NCBI GenBank assembly: GCA_030431855.1
Contig: JAUIII010000005.1
Span: 1-50,934, forward strand
Length of the DNA: 50,934 nucleotides
Reading direction: 5' to 3'
Source of the DNA: a bacterium
Lineage (GTDB): Bacteria; Patescibacteriota; Saccharimonadia; Saccharimonadales; Saccharimonadaceae
Within the stretch, counting starts at the first letter, position 1, and each line of letters begins with the position of its first letter. Below the pieces are notes generated by a model. It saw only the letters and a list, made by a program, of their open reading frames with translations. It was not told the DNA's origin and searched no databases. A program made the translations under genes and the position numbers. Shown here piece after piece: positions 34,372 to 44,000 of this stretch.

Positions 34372-35082
34372 TTATTTTAAGTCAGCGTTTGTGTGCACAT
34401 TCACCACGTCATCAAGATCATCTAAGGCGTCGAGCACTTTCATCACTTTTTCACCTGTCTCTTCGTCTTGTATTTCAACTGGTGTATTTGGTACATACTG
34501 CAGCTCAGCGCCTTCGACCTTCAAACCTGCCTCAACAAGCGCTGCGCGCACCTTCATCAATTCTTTTGCATCCGTGTAGACAATAATCTCACCATCTTCT
34601 TCGCTTGCGTCTTCGGCGCCAGCGTCGAGAATGGTAAGCAACGCGTCCTCGCCTGTTTCGGCGACCCGAATAACGCCTTTACGCGTAAATTGAAACATCA
34701 CGCTTCCAGCATCTGCAATTCGTCCACCATTTTTTACCAAGGCCGTTTTTACCTCGGGCAAGGTTCGATTTCTATTATCTGTTGCTGTTTCAACAATTAT
34801 TCCTACACCACCCGGGCCGTAGCCTTCGTAGGTCACTTCTTCCATCGCGGCTGCGTTTTTATCCGCAACACGGTCGATACTACGCTGAATGTTATCTTTT
34901 GGCATATTCGCCTGGCGAGCTTTTTCAATCGCCATTGCCAGTGCCGGGTTCATGTCTGGATCGGTGCCACTCCTCGCTGCAATGGCAATCTGATTACCAA
35001 TTTTTGTAAACACAGCACCACGTTTTGCGTCGTTTGCGCCTTTATCTCGTTTAATTTTCGACCATTTATTGTGACCAGCCAT
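34372..35082 (-). CDS. yebC: YebC/PmpR-family protein
   Basis: A 236-residue protein with the family start AGHNKWSKIKRDKG, the middle EGYGPGGVGIIVE block and the acidic C-terminal domain. YebC proteins act as DNA-binding regulators, and some relieve ribosome stalling on proline-rich motifs. AGGAGG (35087-35092) lies 4 nt before the ATG and TATAAT (35121-35126) gives a leader of about 32 nt. Confidence 0.96.
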   Translation of the reverse strand: MAGHNKWSKIKRDKGANDAKRGAVFTKIGNQIAIAARSGTDPDMNPALAMAIEKARQANMPKDNIQRSIDRVADKNAAAMEEVTYEGYGPGGVGIIVETATDNRNRTLPEVKTALVKNGGRIADAGSVMFQFTRKGVIRVAETGEDALLTILDAGAEDASEEDGEIIVYTDAKELMKVRAALVEAGLKVEGAELQYVPNTPVEIQDEETGEKVMKVLDALDDLDDVVNVHTNADLK

Positions 35083-35141
35083 CGTGCCTCCTGAAGAACA
35101 TGCGTTGTGTAATTATCTGTATTATAACAGATGTAGGCGTT

Positions 35142-36599
35142 CTACTCCACAATGCTACTATTACGCAAACTGTAGCGGGTTTTCCGCCACATGTAGACTG
35201 TGCTCAGCCCAATACCGATGTAAATAATAAGCGCGCCGATTATTCCAAGCTCAATATCTTGAAGTGCCCACGGTACATTGCCCATGAAATAAATTGTTTG
35301 AGTCATATACGTTAATATGGCTTCTGCCGGTAGTCCAACAATAGCCGCTCCAAATGGTAACAATAGTCCTCCAATACCTGCAATAAACGTGAGTAACATA
35401 GCTAGCGGAACGAGTGGCAAAATAAGCATATTTGCTATCGGAGCTATTACACTTGCCTGGCCGAATGCTACAAGAATAATCGGTAGCGTACAGATCTGTG
35501 CAGACATGGTTTCAACTAATATTCTGCCAAGTGGGCGTTCCGGCTTATCGCCGAAAAAGTATACGTTGGCTATCGGTGCAACAAGCATAACACCCGCAAA
35601 TGCCGCAAAGCTAAGCTGCCACCCAAGGTCACCCCACGCATAGCTTGGGTTAATATATGTTGTGATTGCGATAGCAAATGACAACAGAGCGATGGGGTGA
35701 AATCTCCTGCCATAATACCAAGCCAATAAACTCAGACCCGCTACCAACCCAGCACGTGACATACTAGGACTCATGCCCGTAATGGCGACAAAGGCAACTA
35801 TCATTGATGACGCAGTAATAAATGAAAGATATTTTGACACTTTCTCAAATAGTCGGCGAGCGAGTCGAACTAATATTGTAAGATTGTATCCACTCGCCAC
35901 AACAATGTGCATTAAGCCTGCTGTTTTCAGCGCAGTGTCGAGCTCTTCAGGTAGACCACGACGCTGACCGACTAAATAACCTAGCCCGAGACTGGTCTGA
36001 GGCTCAGACGTTGCCCGATCGACACCGCTAGCAAACCAGTTTCGTATTTTCAAAGCAACATCGCCTGGCTCTGGCCTGGTAATAGTACGAATCTCTACAC
36101 TATACATAGCCGCTGCAAACGTTCCGAAACCAGTATCAAGCTTGCCTGAAATGTTTATGATATCACTCCGCTGTATGCTTGCATGATTACTTGTTGTAAC
36201 CCAAATTTTTCCTGCTAGTTTGTGGTCATTCATTGACACGTCTTTCAGTCGAAGCACTAGCTGGTCTCTCTTGTTTATATCTACATCCTCTGCAACCGTA
36301 CCGCTCAGATTAACCGTAGCGCCATAGAGCGGCTTATATACACTAAGCTGTGTTGCCTGCAGCGATCCGCGCCACATACCGATCAGCAAACCTCCCGCTA
36401 GCGCGAGCACAATAACCCAAACTCTGGCACGCCATACAGACATGAATACAAGAACAACACCAAGACAGAGCCACCCAGGCGATTCTACTACGCTCGCTGG
36501 GATCATGCGAGCTAAGACAATACCGGCGAATAACGCCAAGCTTGCTGCTGTGAGCTGCCATGATGAATGCAACCGACGACGCAGATAGATGCGTAACAT
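35142..36599 (-). CDS. comEC: ComEC/Rec2 DNA-uptake channel (membrane part only)
   Basis: A 485-residue polytopic protein. Three N-terminal helices and an OB-like DUF4131 domain (about 60-170) precede the Competence domain with many helices (about 210-470), including VVASGYNLTIL and SPSMSRAGLVAG. The C-terminal metallo-beta-lactamase-like nuclease domain of full-length ComEC (about 750 residues) is absent. It carries single-stranded DNA across the cytoplasmic membrane; the pili and RecA in this window complete a competence set. TATACT (36606-36611 complement) ends 6 nt before the ATG. Confidence 0.94.
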   Translation of the reverse strand: MLRIYLRRRLHSSWQLTAASLALFAGIVLARMIPASVVESPGWLCLGVVLVFMSVWRARVWVIVLALAGGLLIGMWRGSLQATQLSVYKPLYGATVNLSGTVAEDVDINKRDQLVLRLKDVSMNDHKLAGKIWVTTSNHASIQRSDIINISGKLDTGFGTFAAAMYSVEIRTITRPEPGDVALKIRNWFASGVDRATSEPQTSLGLGYLVGQRRGLPEELDTALKTAGLMHIVVASGYNLTILVRLARRLFEKVSKYLSFITASSMIVAFVAITGMSPSMSRAGLVAGLSLLAWYYGRRFHPIALLSFAIAITTYINPSYAWGDLGWQLSFAAFAGVMLVAPIANVYFFGDKPERPLGRILVETMSAQICTLPIILVAFGQASVIAPIANMLILPLVPLAMLLTFIAGIGGLLLPFGAAIVGLPAEAILTYMTQTIYFMGNVPWALQDIELGIIGALIIYIGIGLSTVYMWRKTRYSLRNSSIVE

Positions 36600-36616
36600 T
36601 TTTTTAGTATAGCAAG

Positions 36617-37798
36617 CTACTTACGACAAAAGCTGCAGTTTTCGTCTTCGATACGCTCGGTGTTTTGCCAGATGGTAAGCGCCTTTAGTGGGCCCAGTAC
36701 ATCGCTATATCCCACGAAATCGGCTACGCGGCGCAGTAGATTCATATACCTGCCGCCCAGCGTGATACCGCGGTACTGAAACACAGATATTTTTCCTACC
36801 GGCACTACTTGTGCCGGAAATGCATCGGCGTGAGTGGGGCGCGGCTTGCCCGCCATGCGTGCTTTTATATCTTTCGCTATGAAATCTGCGTGCCAGACCG
36901 CTACCAGCGCTAGGCCACTAAAGCGAGTGTCAGCGTTGTCGCCAGCTACATACACACTGCTTTGTGCCTGCAACCGATTGTTTACTCGCACCTTGCCACG
37001 TTCGTTAAACGTAAAATGCTGAGCATTGTCTCGGTAAAACGGATTATTCGCGGCGCCCGCCGTCCAAATGACGTTTTGCGTGGCAATAGAACCATTTGAT
37101 GTTTTTAACTTCAGTGATGTTTCGGCGTTTACGACGGTATTTGTTAATACCGTTACTCCTCGGCGCTCGAGTTCTGTCAGCGTCTTCTTTGATGCTCGTT
37201 CAGACATTTGTGGCAAAATGCGCGGGCCAGCCTCCACTAAAAATACTTGGGCCCTAGGATTTCTAATACGATGTTTTTCCATCACGGCCTGTACATATAG
37301 CCCCAGCGTGGCAGCCACTTCCACGCCAGTTGGCCCGGCACCAATAACCACGTAGTTTTGTATGCGGTGTTGTTTGCCCGCAAGGTTATCATGAATATGC
37401 TGTTTTAGCTCGAGAATTTCATCAACGCTTTTTACCCCGAACGAGTGATCGGCGATGCCATCTATATTGAAGTATGTTGTTACCATGCCAAGTGCGCACA
37501 CTGCGTAGTCGTAATCTAGCGTATGGCCATCATCAAGCGTTATGAGTTTTCTGGTGGGGTTAATTTTTGTAATCTTTTTATACACGACGTTAACATTATC
37601 AACATCTATCAACATCCATTCGATTGGTATGCGTGCGGCGCCAACTTTAAAGCCCGTTGCGGCACGATAGAGCGCAGGGCTGTAGCGAAAATCCTCTGAA
37701 TCGTTCACTAAAGTGATTTTCAGATTTTTTTGTTTACGTAATTTTCGCGCCAAGCGTATACCAGCAAAACCACCACCAGCAATTACTAGATGTTTCAT
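36617..37798 (-). CDS. ndh: Type II NADH dehydrogenase (NDH-2)
   Basis: A 393-residue single-subunit flavoprotein that oxidises NADH without pumping protons. The FAD loop is IAGGGFAGIRLA at the N-terminus, the NAD(H) loop is VIGAGPTGVEVA (about 148-159), and the second FAD motif is VYVAGDNAD. The C-terminus ends in an amphipathic region that may bind the membrane, with a short C-S-F-C tail. The acceptor is unknown. TATAGT ends 9 nt before the ATG. Divergent from an FAD-linked dehydrogenase. Confidence 0.9.
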   Translation of the reverse strand: MKHLVIAGGGFAGIRLARKLRKQKNLKITLVNDSEDFRYSPALYRAATGFKVGAARIPIEWMLIDVDNVNVVYKKITKINPTRKLITLDDGHTLDYDYAVCALGMVTTYFNIDGIADHSFGVKSVDEILELKQHIHDNLAGKQHRIQNYVVIGAGPTGVEVAATLGLYVQAVMEKHRIRNPRAQVFLVEAGPRILPQMSERASKKTLTELERRGVTVLTNTVVNAETSLKLKTSNGSIATQNVIWTAGAANNPFYRDNAQHFTFNERGKVRVNNRLQAQSSVYVAGDNADTRFSGLALVAVWHADFIAKDIKARMAGKPRPTHADAFPAQVVPVGKISVFQYRGITLGGRYMNLLRRVADFVGYSDVLGPLKALTIWQNTERIEDENCSFCRK

Positions 37799-37832
37799 AC
37801 ACTTTTTACTATATCACGCTTGTGCTTACTCG

Positions 37833-37861
37833 TTGCAAAGCGTGACAAAAAAGCATATGCT
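37833..37861 (+). promoter_or_regulatory. Promoter of the FAD-linked dehydrogenase
   Basis: TTGCAA (37833-37838), a 17-nt spacer and TATGCT (37856-37861), with the ATG 9 nt later. One of the few cases here with a recognisable -35 box. Confidence 0.6.
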
Positions 37862-37870
37862 TAAAACAGT

Positions 37871-39523
37871 ATGGGTACTCTAAAACAAGCGATTCAAGAT
37901 ATTATTCGTGGTGACGTTGACGATTCACCAGAAACAAAAGAAGCATTCAGCCACGATGCTAGTATGTTCGAGATGGAGCCACAGATGGTAGTGGCGCCAA
38001 AAGATACGAATGATGTACAAGCAATAGTGCGGTATGTGACAGACAACAAAGAGCACAACCCGAATCTTTCGTTAACCGTGCGCAGTGGCGGTACCTGCAT
38101 GTCTGGTGGTGCTATTAACGATTCAATTATTTTAGATTTTGCGAAATATTTGAACAAAATTGGTCCTGTGTCAAAAACTGTTGGCAACACACAGCCAGGC
38201 GTTTATTACAGAGATTTTGAAAAGGAAACCCTGAAGCATGGTGTTTTGATGCCAAGCTATCCTGCGTCGCGCGATTTATGTACGGTGGGAGGCATGGTTG
38301 CCAACAACGCAGGTGGCGAACGTTCACTCCAATATGGCAAAACCGAGGAATTTATTGAATCTATCAAGGTTGTACTGCGCGACGGCAACGAATACGAAAT
38401 GAAGAAGCTCACGAAAAAGCAACTTGATAAAAAAATGGCACAAAAAGACCTTGAGGGTAAATTGTATAAAGATGTGTATGAACTGTGTGAGAAAAATTAC
38501 GACACTATACGCAATGCACGACCGCATGTTAGCAAAGACTCCACCGGTTATCACCTGTGGAACGTATGGGACCGCGACACGGGCGTCTTTGATATTACCC
38601 GCCTGGTCGTTGGCTCACAAGGTACACTGGGTATTGTCACTGATATCAATTTTCGTCTTACACCAGCACCAAAACACTCTGGTACATTGGTCATGTTCCT
38701 ACGTTCAACGCACGATCTCGGAGATCTTATCAACAAGGTCATGACGCACAACCCCGCTACGTTTGAAGGTTTCGACAATTACACGTTAATGCTCAGCTTC
38801 AAGCTTTTCTTCTTCTTCCACAAACAAATCGGCTGGTGGGGAACAATCAAACTTGGGTTCCAGTTGCTTCCAGTCCTTTTGAAGCTAACACACGGTATCC
38901 CGCAAATGGTACTCCTGATTGAGATGCAAGGGGACACTGAGGAAGAGGTCGCCGAAAAGGTACACAAGATGAAACTTGACCTAGCTGAATTTAAACACGA
39001 AGCGGTGTTTGAAGAAGATGAGAACGAAGCAAAAAGTCGCAAGTTTTGGATTATGCGACGCTCTAGCTTCAATTTATTACGCCAAAAAGTGCGCGACAAA
39101 CACACCGCGCCGTTTATGGATGATCTGATCGTCCCGCCGCAAACATTACCGAAGTTTCTGCCTGAAATTCGCCGTGTCATAAAGAAATATAAGCTATTTG
39201 CTACCATTGCTGGGCACATGGGAGATGGAAACTTTCATATCATTCCATTAATGAATATCGAGAAGCCAAAAGAGAAAGCAAAGCTAGAACCCGCGATGCA
39301 TGAAATCAACAATATCGTATTGAAGTACGGCGGTTCGCTATCTGGTGAGCACAACGACGGCATGATACGTGGTCCATTCCTAAAAGACATGTACGGACCC
39401 GAGGTATTCACGCTCTTCAAGCGAGTAAAAACTATCTTCGACCCAGACAATATCTTCAATCCGCACAAGAAAACAGATTCAAACTGGCGCTACAGTATGA
39501 ATCATCTACGCGAAAAATTTTAG
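37871..39523 (+). CDS. FAD-linked dehydrogenase (GlcD / D-lactate dehydrogenase family)
   Basis: A 550-residue protein. The FAD_binding_4 domain (about 35-270) contains RSGGTCMSGG, TVGGMVANNAGGE and GSQGTLGIVTD. The FAD-oxidase C-terminal domain contains the GHMGDGNFH metal/substrate motif and ends with IFDPDNIFNPHK. A hydrophobic-aromatic stretch at about 305-340 may dock at the membrane. It probably oxidises a 2-hydroxy acid such as D-lactate; the exact substrate cannot be read. It lacks the iron-sulfur C-terminal extension of some relatives. It faces ndh across a short divergent promoter region. Confidence 0.9.
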   Translation: MGTLKQAIQDIIRGDVDDSPETKEAFSHDASMFEMEPQMVVAPKDTNDVQAIVRYVTDNKEHNPNLSLTVRSGGTCMSGGAINDSIILDFAKYLNKIGPVSKTVGNTQPGVYYRDFEKETLKHGVLMPSYPASRDLCTVGGMVANNAGGERSLQYGKTEEFIESIKVVLRDGNEYEMKKLTKKQLDKKMAQKDLEGKLYKDVYELCEKNYDTIRNARPHVSKDSTGYHLWNVWDRDTGVFDITRLVVGSQGTLGIVTDINFRLTPAPKHSGTLVMFLRSTHDLGDLINKVMTHNPATFEGFDNYTLMLSFKLFFFFHKQIGWWGTIKLGFQLLPVLLKLTHGIPQMVLLIEMQGDTEEEVAEKVHKMKLDLAEFKHEAVFEEDENEAKSRKFWIMRRSSFNLLRQKVRDKHTAPFMDDLIVPPQTLPKFLPEIRRVIKKYKLFATIAGHMGDGNFHIIPLMNIEKPKEKAKLEPAMHEINNIVLKYGGSLSGEHNDGMIRGPFLKDMYGPEVFTLFKRVKTIFDPDNIFNPHKKTDSNWRYSMNHLREKF

Positions 39524-39540
39524 CGCCTACTATACCACAC

Positions 39541-42500
39541 CTATTTGCGATACAGTGTTATGTTCTTCGTGGTTGTTTTACCAGCGTTGACTGAAATGCT
39601 TATCTTGCGCGTTTTGTAGCCAGCTTTATTCACTGTCGCAGTGTACTTACCTGCTGGTATATTCTTTAGTACATACCACCCTGTCCTGTTAGTCTGAACA
39701 GATTTGTAGCTACCATCTACTTTTATACGCACCTTTACACCAGAAAGTCGTTTTCCGTTCGGACGTGTAATACGCCCATTAATCTTCCCTTTTGCTACCT
39801 CTGCTTTAGTGGTTACTTGTGCCGACTCACTATGCGAACTGAGGCTTCCCGCTGCGCTTTTCGCAATCACATAATACATGTATGTGGTGTCCGCGCGTAA
39901 GCTTTTGTCGGCATAGTTTGTTTTATCGGTAGTCGTAACTTTTTTACTATCGCGGTAAACAACGTAGGTGATGTTTTTATCGGCATCTGGGTTCACATTC
40001 CACGTAAGCGTAACCTGGCTTGAGGAGTTAGCCGTTGCCGTTAGCCCGGATGGCTGCAGGGGCGCGGTGCCTACAGTTGCACTATCGCTTTGACCACTTT
40101 GATTGCCCGAATCGTCACGTGCCACAATGTAGTAGCGATACGTTGTCGCGGTATTGAGGCCCGGGTCGTCATAGCTAGTTTCTGTGCTGGTAATAATTTT
40201 ATTACCATTACGGTAGATATCGTATGTTACGGCACTGCCCAAATCGGTGCTAGCAAGCCATTGCAGGCGTGCCGTGGTATTGTCGATGATGCTTGCTGTT
40301 ACATTGCCTGGTACTGTGGGTGGAGTAGTATCTGTGTTTCCTACTTGCACCGAGCGCTGCGCACTAGCGCTATTGCCTGCCTTGTCATAGCCTATGACCT
40401 TTATAGTATGAGTGCCATTCGTCGTGCCAGTCGTGTCCCACGAGTAACTATACGGGGATGCGGTATCAACCAAGCGCACAGTACCATCTACGTAGAATTC
40501 CACCTTATCGACTGTATTATCATCCGTCACCGACGCCTGTACATCAACTGTGTTCGACACAGTTGCGCCGCTTGTCGGAGAAACAATCAAGACGTCTGGC
40601 GCAGTACCATCCCCGCCTGCGCCTACAACAAAGTTGACTGTTTTGACCGCCCTATTCATGGCTCCGTCATACAACACTACCTTTAATTCATGGACACCTT
40701 TTGTATACTCATTCGTTCGTACATAAAACTTTTCAGATGTCTGTGATACCACATTTTCACGACGCTCTAGTTTTTCTTTATTATCCACATAGAACCGCAC
40801 GTTTTTCACACCATTGGGAGCATCATACGATGCAGTAATATTCTTGTTGGTGTTTATGGTCTCGCCGTTTGTGATATCAAGCGCTAATAGCGGGTCGCGA
40901 TCACCGGCCTGCTCCTTCTTAGTGAGGTTCGTCGATACCTGTTTGACAGTGCTTACATTTCCATCAGCATCAGCAAACTTTACATACAGGGTTTTTTGAC
41001 CAGTGGTATTTGAAAGCAAGTGTTCAAAGCTAAGCGTGTCTGTAGCTGCTGTTTTACTTTGCCAATAGTCCCCTGATTTATAGGTCATTACTCCAGATTC
41101 TGGGCCAAATGTTGCCGGAGAACTAGCTGTATCAGAATAACTTTCTGAAAAATTTGTTGTTGGCGGAGTTGCGTCTATGACTCGTATAAGGTCGCGGCCA
41201 TGTCCAGTTAACTCGTACGGTTCTGCTTCGATGACATGGTAAATCACCAGTCCACTACTCGTTAGGTTTCTATCGAAATTGTGCATGTTGTTTTCAAGAT
41301 TGTCTTTTTTTGAGCGCCATTCTAACAGCAGATATTCTGGACCTTTGTATTGTTTCATGCCTGTACTGCCTACCCTTGTAGCTAGACCCAAGTCTCCCGG
41401 AGCTATTAGGGGTATTTTTATAATTGACGTGCGGGAGGCGCTGGCCGAGCTACCAAATTCAGACCGGTACAAACGGACTGTCGTTGAAGCCTTGTCGAAT
41501 GGTAGCGTGTATGGCTGCACCTGCCCAAACATCGTTTTGTTTGGAGCACTCAGTAAACTCGGCTCGTAGTAGGTATAGGGTTCATACAGTGGATGTTTGG
41601 CGTACTCATTACCGCTGGCCATCAGATCAAAAGTATCAACCTTTGCAGGTGAATGATACAAATCACCAAGGTGGGTGCGTTCTGTGAATGAATACTTTGG
41701 CGTGTCAGAAAAATCATGCATAAATTCGTGCACCAAGTGCGGATACCAGTTGGCACCCATCACCCAATCTTTGCCCATTTCGCTCTCTTTGCTCGATGTT
41801 GCAGCATCGTATTCCACAACGACGCGTGCGTTGGCTTTTGGCAATGAAGAGCCGAGAGAAATTTTTGTAAACCTCGTATTTGCAGACGTCACCAAGCTTC
41901 CACCACTGTAATAATTTTTACCTGATTTCTTAGTGTCTGTCTCTAGCCAAACACCCTTAACTAAGCGCGGATTATAGCGAGTTACGACCGTGTTTGTATC
42001 ACTCGCAGTTCGTGTCTCTGTAATTGAATCTGCCAAAATAGAATTCTTCTCATCTACCGGCAGCAGACCGTATGTCAAAGAGTGGTGTATTGTACCAAAG
42101 TTGCCATTCGCTACTTCCGATAAAGTGTGTTGATAATTTGTTCGATCTACTGAATAAATGTCTGGCGAGAGAGCAAGTAGCATGTCAAAGTTCTTCGTAT
42201 CAAGATAGTCAGGTCGTTGGGCTTGAATGGCACGAAGCAAGTCAGCGTCGTAAGCAACCGTCGAGTTATCTTCTCGTAGCTTTCGGTACTTTTCCAGAGA
42301 TAAATGAACGATTGTTGGGTATACTTCACCTGTTAGGTTAATGCTTCCGTATGTTGATTGCCATACATAGTCACGGAAACTTTGGTTCTTGAAATACCCA
42401 TCAGGGCCAATTCCCGTGCTATCGCCATACACCAGACGGTTCGCCCACTTTGTGCTTACATAAGGGGCCATATTTGCCGACGAACCCGTGTCGTCATCGA

Positions 42501-42915
42501 AGACAAACAGTACCGTCAGCACCTTTATATCTTTTGTGCTAGATGGCAGCGAAAATGGTGTTGCCGATTCCGTGTTACTTCCAGATGGATAGGTGATGGA
42601 AAGATCAGCGTACGAATCGTCAGTGGCAACATTAGTAATTTTTAGCTCTGGGCCTTTTGCTTTGCCAAAATCAGCATCTTCCGACACGCTAAAATAACTC
42701 GTGTCACTGCATCCGCTCAAGGTGATATTTATCAGCCGCGTATCTGTTGAACTTGGCGCTGTAATACTACATTGCTGCAACGCGAGACCGTTTAAACCAA
42801 ATGCACTGGCCGCAACCAAGGCAACCAACACTACCACGGCTATCTTGGTCGAGCGCTTACTTTTTTGCACTATATTCTTTATTTTTACCACTGTCCGCCT
42901 CTTTTTCTTTATCAT
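39541..42915 (-). CDS. Large secreted M6-like metalloprotease with Ig, FN3 and carboxypeptidase-regulatory-like domains
   Basis: A 1124-residue protein. A basic cytoplasmic tail and a hydrophobic helix (about 24-46) export or anchor it. The catalytic domain (about 130-640) has the zinc motif HEFMH (396-400) and a downstream DLMASG block, as in M6/immune inhibitor A peptidases. Two Ig-like domains (about 680-870), two FN3 domains (about 875-1050) and a C-terminal carboxypeptidase-regulatory-like domain (about 1055-1124) follow. It is probably surface-displayed and could act on host or environmental proteins. I chose the ATG at 42915; a GTG at 42957 adds 14 residues of unlikely sequence. Confidence 0.88.
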   Translation of the reverse strand: MIKKKRRTVVKIKNIVQKSKRSTKIAVVVLVALVAASAFGLNGLALQQCSITAPSSTDTRLINITLSGCSDTSYFSVSEDADFGKAKGPELKITNVATDDSYADLSITYPSGSNTESATPFSLPSSTKDIKVLTVLFVFDDDTGSSANMAPYVSTKWANRLVYGDSTGIGPDGYFKNQSFRDYVWQSTYGSINLTGEVYPTIVHLSLEKYRKLREDNSTVAYDADLLRAIQAQRPDYLDTKNFDMLLALSPDIYSVDRTNYQHTLSEVANGNFGTIHHSLTYGLLPVDEKNSILADSITETRTASDTNTVVTRYNPRLVKGVWLETDTKKSGKNYYSGGSLVTSANTRFTKISLGSSLPKANARVVVEYDAATSSKESEMGKDWVMGANWYPHLVHEFMHDFSDTPKYSFTERTHLGDLYHSPAKVDTFDLMASGNEYAKHPLYEPYTYYEPSLLSAPNKTMFGQVQPYTLPFDKASTTVRLYRSEFGSSASASRTSIIKIPLIAPGDLGLATRVGSTGMKQYKGPEYLLLEWRSKKDNLENNMHNFDRNLTSSGLVIYHVIEAEPYELTGHGRDLIRVIDATPPTTNFSESYSDTASSPATFGPESGVMTYKSGDYWQSKTAATDTLSFEHLLSNTTGQKTLYVKFADADGNVSTVKQVSTNLTKKEQAGDRDPLLALDITNGETINTNKNITASYDAPNGVKNVRFYVDNKEKLERRENVVSQTSEKFYVRTNEYTKGVHELKVVLYDGAMNRAVKTVNFVVGAGGDGTAPDVLIVSPTSGATVSNTVDVQASVTDDNTVDKVEFYVDGTVRLVDTASPYSYSWDTTGTTNGTHTIKVIGYDKAGNSASAQRSVQVGNTDTTPPTVPGNVTASIIDNTTARLQWLASTDLGSAVTYDIYRNGNKIITSTETSYDDPGLNTATTYRYYIVARDDSGNQSGQSDSATVGTAPLQPSGLTATANSSSQVTLTWNVNPDADKNITYVVYRDSKKVTTTDKTNYADKSLRADTTYMYYVIAKSAAGSLSSHSESAQVTTKAEVAKGKINGRITRPNGKRLSGVKVRIKVDGSYKSVQTNRTGWYVLKNIPAGKYTATVNKAGYKTRKISISVNAGKTTTKNITLYRK

Positions 42916-42988
42916 ACAACGGCCCACACTTTGTAGTCTTGGCCAATTATGAGACACTTCTGGCTATAAATCAAGTTTTCCCGGGTAA

Positions 42989-43022
42989 GAAAAAGCCGCT
43001 CCTGAAATGGAACGGATTTTTC
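42989..43022 (-). terminator. Imperfect intrinsic terminator after the EEP gene
   Basis: Inverted repeat with A-run and T-run arms around a CCG-x-TCC core and two mismatches. On the minus strand it ends with TTTTTC. The remaining gap 42916-42988 contains a possible CATAAT box for the protease gene. Confidence 0.6.
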
Positions 43023-43058
43023 TTGGAGGGCCGTGGTGGAGTCTGTTGCTACTGTAAT

Positions 43059-43826
43059 CTACAGTTCAAAAGTACAAATCACAGGATAGTGGTCAGTTTT
43101 GACACTTGAATCAATCTTTACTTCCTCAAGTTTCAAACCACAGTATAAAACATGGTCGTACATCCGACCCTTCGGAGTTGTAGGTTCAGGCAATGTTAAT
43201 TCACTTAGACCATTACTATCAAAAAGGGTCTGAAGGTAGCTATCCACCGTTGAAGAGTGGATATTGAAGTCACCTTGTATTAGCTGATATTCGTGAGTAT
43301 CCACCAACTCACTGCCAACACTCTGTAGAATATCTTGTGCGAGACTTGACTCAAAATCCAGACCCACGCTCCTAAATGGAATTAGGTGAAGCGATACAGC
43401 GTGAATCGTCTTGTCACCGATTGTAATGTCGCATGAGCCATAGCCTTTGTCATGCGTATAAGCTTTCTTACCTTCAAGCTCAAAGTGAATCCCTGGGTTC
43501 AAAAACCTTCCTTCTTGAACTTTTGATATAGGAAACTTCGAAATTAATCCGTTGCCTAGTTTGAATTCGGCATCAATATGCGAATCTGATATAGCATCAT
43601 AAAAATAATAGGCGTATCCGAGCTCATTTGCTATTTGTTCAACCTGATTAGTAACATCGTTACCGTGTGCTTCTTGTAGTGTAATAATATCGGGCATATG
43701 AGCGTTTACTTGGTCAGCGATTACACCGACTCCATCAACGTTGTACGACGACATCAACCCTGGGTCTTTACCATTTTCGAGCAACTTCCCACCGCCGATA
43801 TTCCAAGTCATGGTTTTTAACATCAT
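43059..43826 (-). CDS. Endonuclease/exonuclease/phosphatase (EEP) family hydrolase
   Basis: A 255-residue EEP-fold protein. Expected motifs are seen: TWNIGGG (Asn of the first strand), TLQEAHG (metal-binding Glu), SLHLIPFR, the QGDFNIH catalytic Asp-x-Asn and the final KTDHYPV Asp-His pair. Substrates in the family range from DNA to phosphoinositides and sphingomyelin, so it is not assigned further. No signal peptide is seen. The ATG at 43826 lies 6 nt after TATAAT (43833-43838 complement); the upstream extension to 43856 would place that box inside the coding region. Confidence 0.87.
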   Translation of the reverse strand: MMLKTMTWNIGGGKLLENGKDPGLMSSYNVDGVGVIADQVNAHMPDIITLQEAHGNDVTNQVEQIANELGYAYYFYDAISDSHIDAEFKLGNGLISKFPISKVQEGRFLNPGIHFELEGKKAYTHDKGYGSCDITIGDKTIHAVSLHLIPFRSVGLDFESSLAQDILQSVGSELVDTHEYQLIQGDFNIHSSTVDSYLQTLFDSNGLSELTLPEPTTPKGRMYDHVLYCGLKLEEVKIDSSVKTDHYPVICTFEL

Positions 43827-43843
43827 GAATGTATTATAAAGCA

Positions 43844-43870
43844 AAAACAGAGACATGATGTCTCTGTTTT
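43844..43870 (-). terminator. Intrinsic terminator of tRNA-Lys
   Basis: Perfect 12-bp stem AAAACAGAGACA/TGTCTCTGTTTT with a 3-nt loop, directly upstream of the EEP promoter. It insulates the EEP gene from tRNA-Lys. Confidence 0.88.
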
Positions 43871-43884
43871 AAACATAAGCTGTA

Positions 43885-43961
43885 TGGAGGGCCCAGTGAG
43901 GCTTGAACTCACGACACCCTGCTTAAAAGGCAGGTGCTCTAACCAGCTGAGCTATGGGCCC
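43885..43961 (-). tRNA. tRNA-Lys (TTT)
   Basis: Acceptor GGGCCCA/TGGGCCC, D-arm AGCTCAGCTGGTTAGAGC, anticodon loop CTTTTAA giving TTT, T-arm GAGTTCAAGCCTC and encoded CCA. The discriminator base reads as T, where A or G is more usual for lysine tRNAs. Confidence 0.93.
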
Positions 43962-44000
43962 ATACAACTCTATAAACGATATCGTATCAGGGGTAAAATG

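Noticed and set aside
34468-35094. 208-codon plus-strand frame opposite yebC
   Set aside because: yebC is a clear family match; the opposite frame has Cys/Phe/His-rich shadow composition.
40090-40686. 198-codon plus-strand frame inside the M6-like protease
   Set aside because: Shadow of the FN3/Ig coding region on the other strand; Cys/Arg-rich and without signals.
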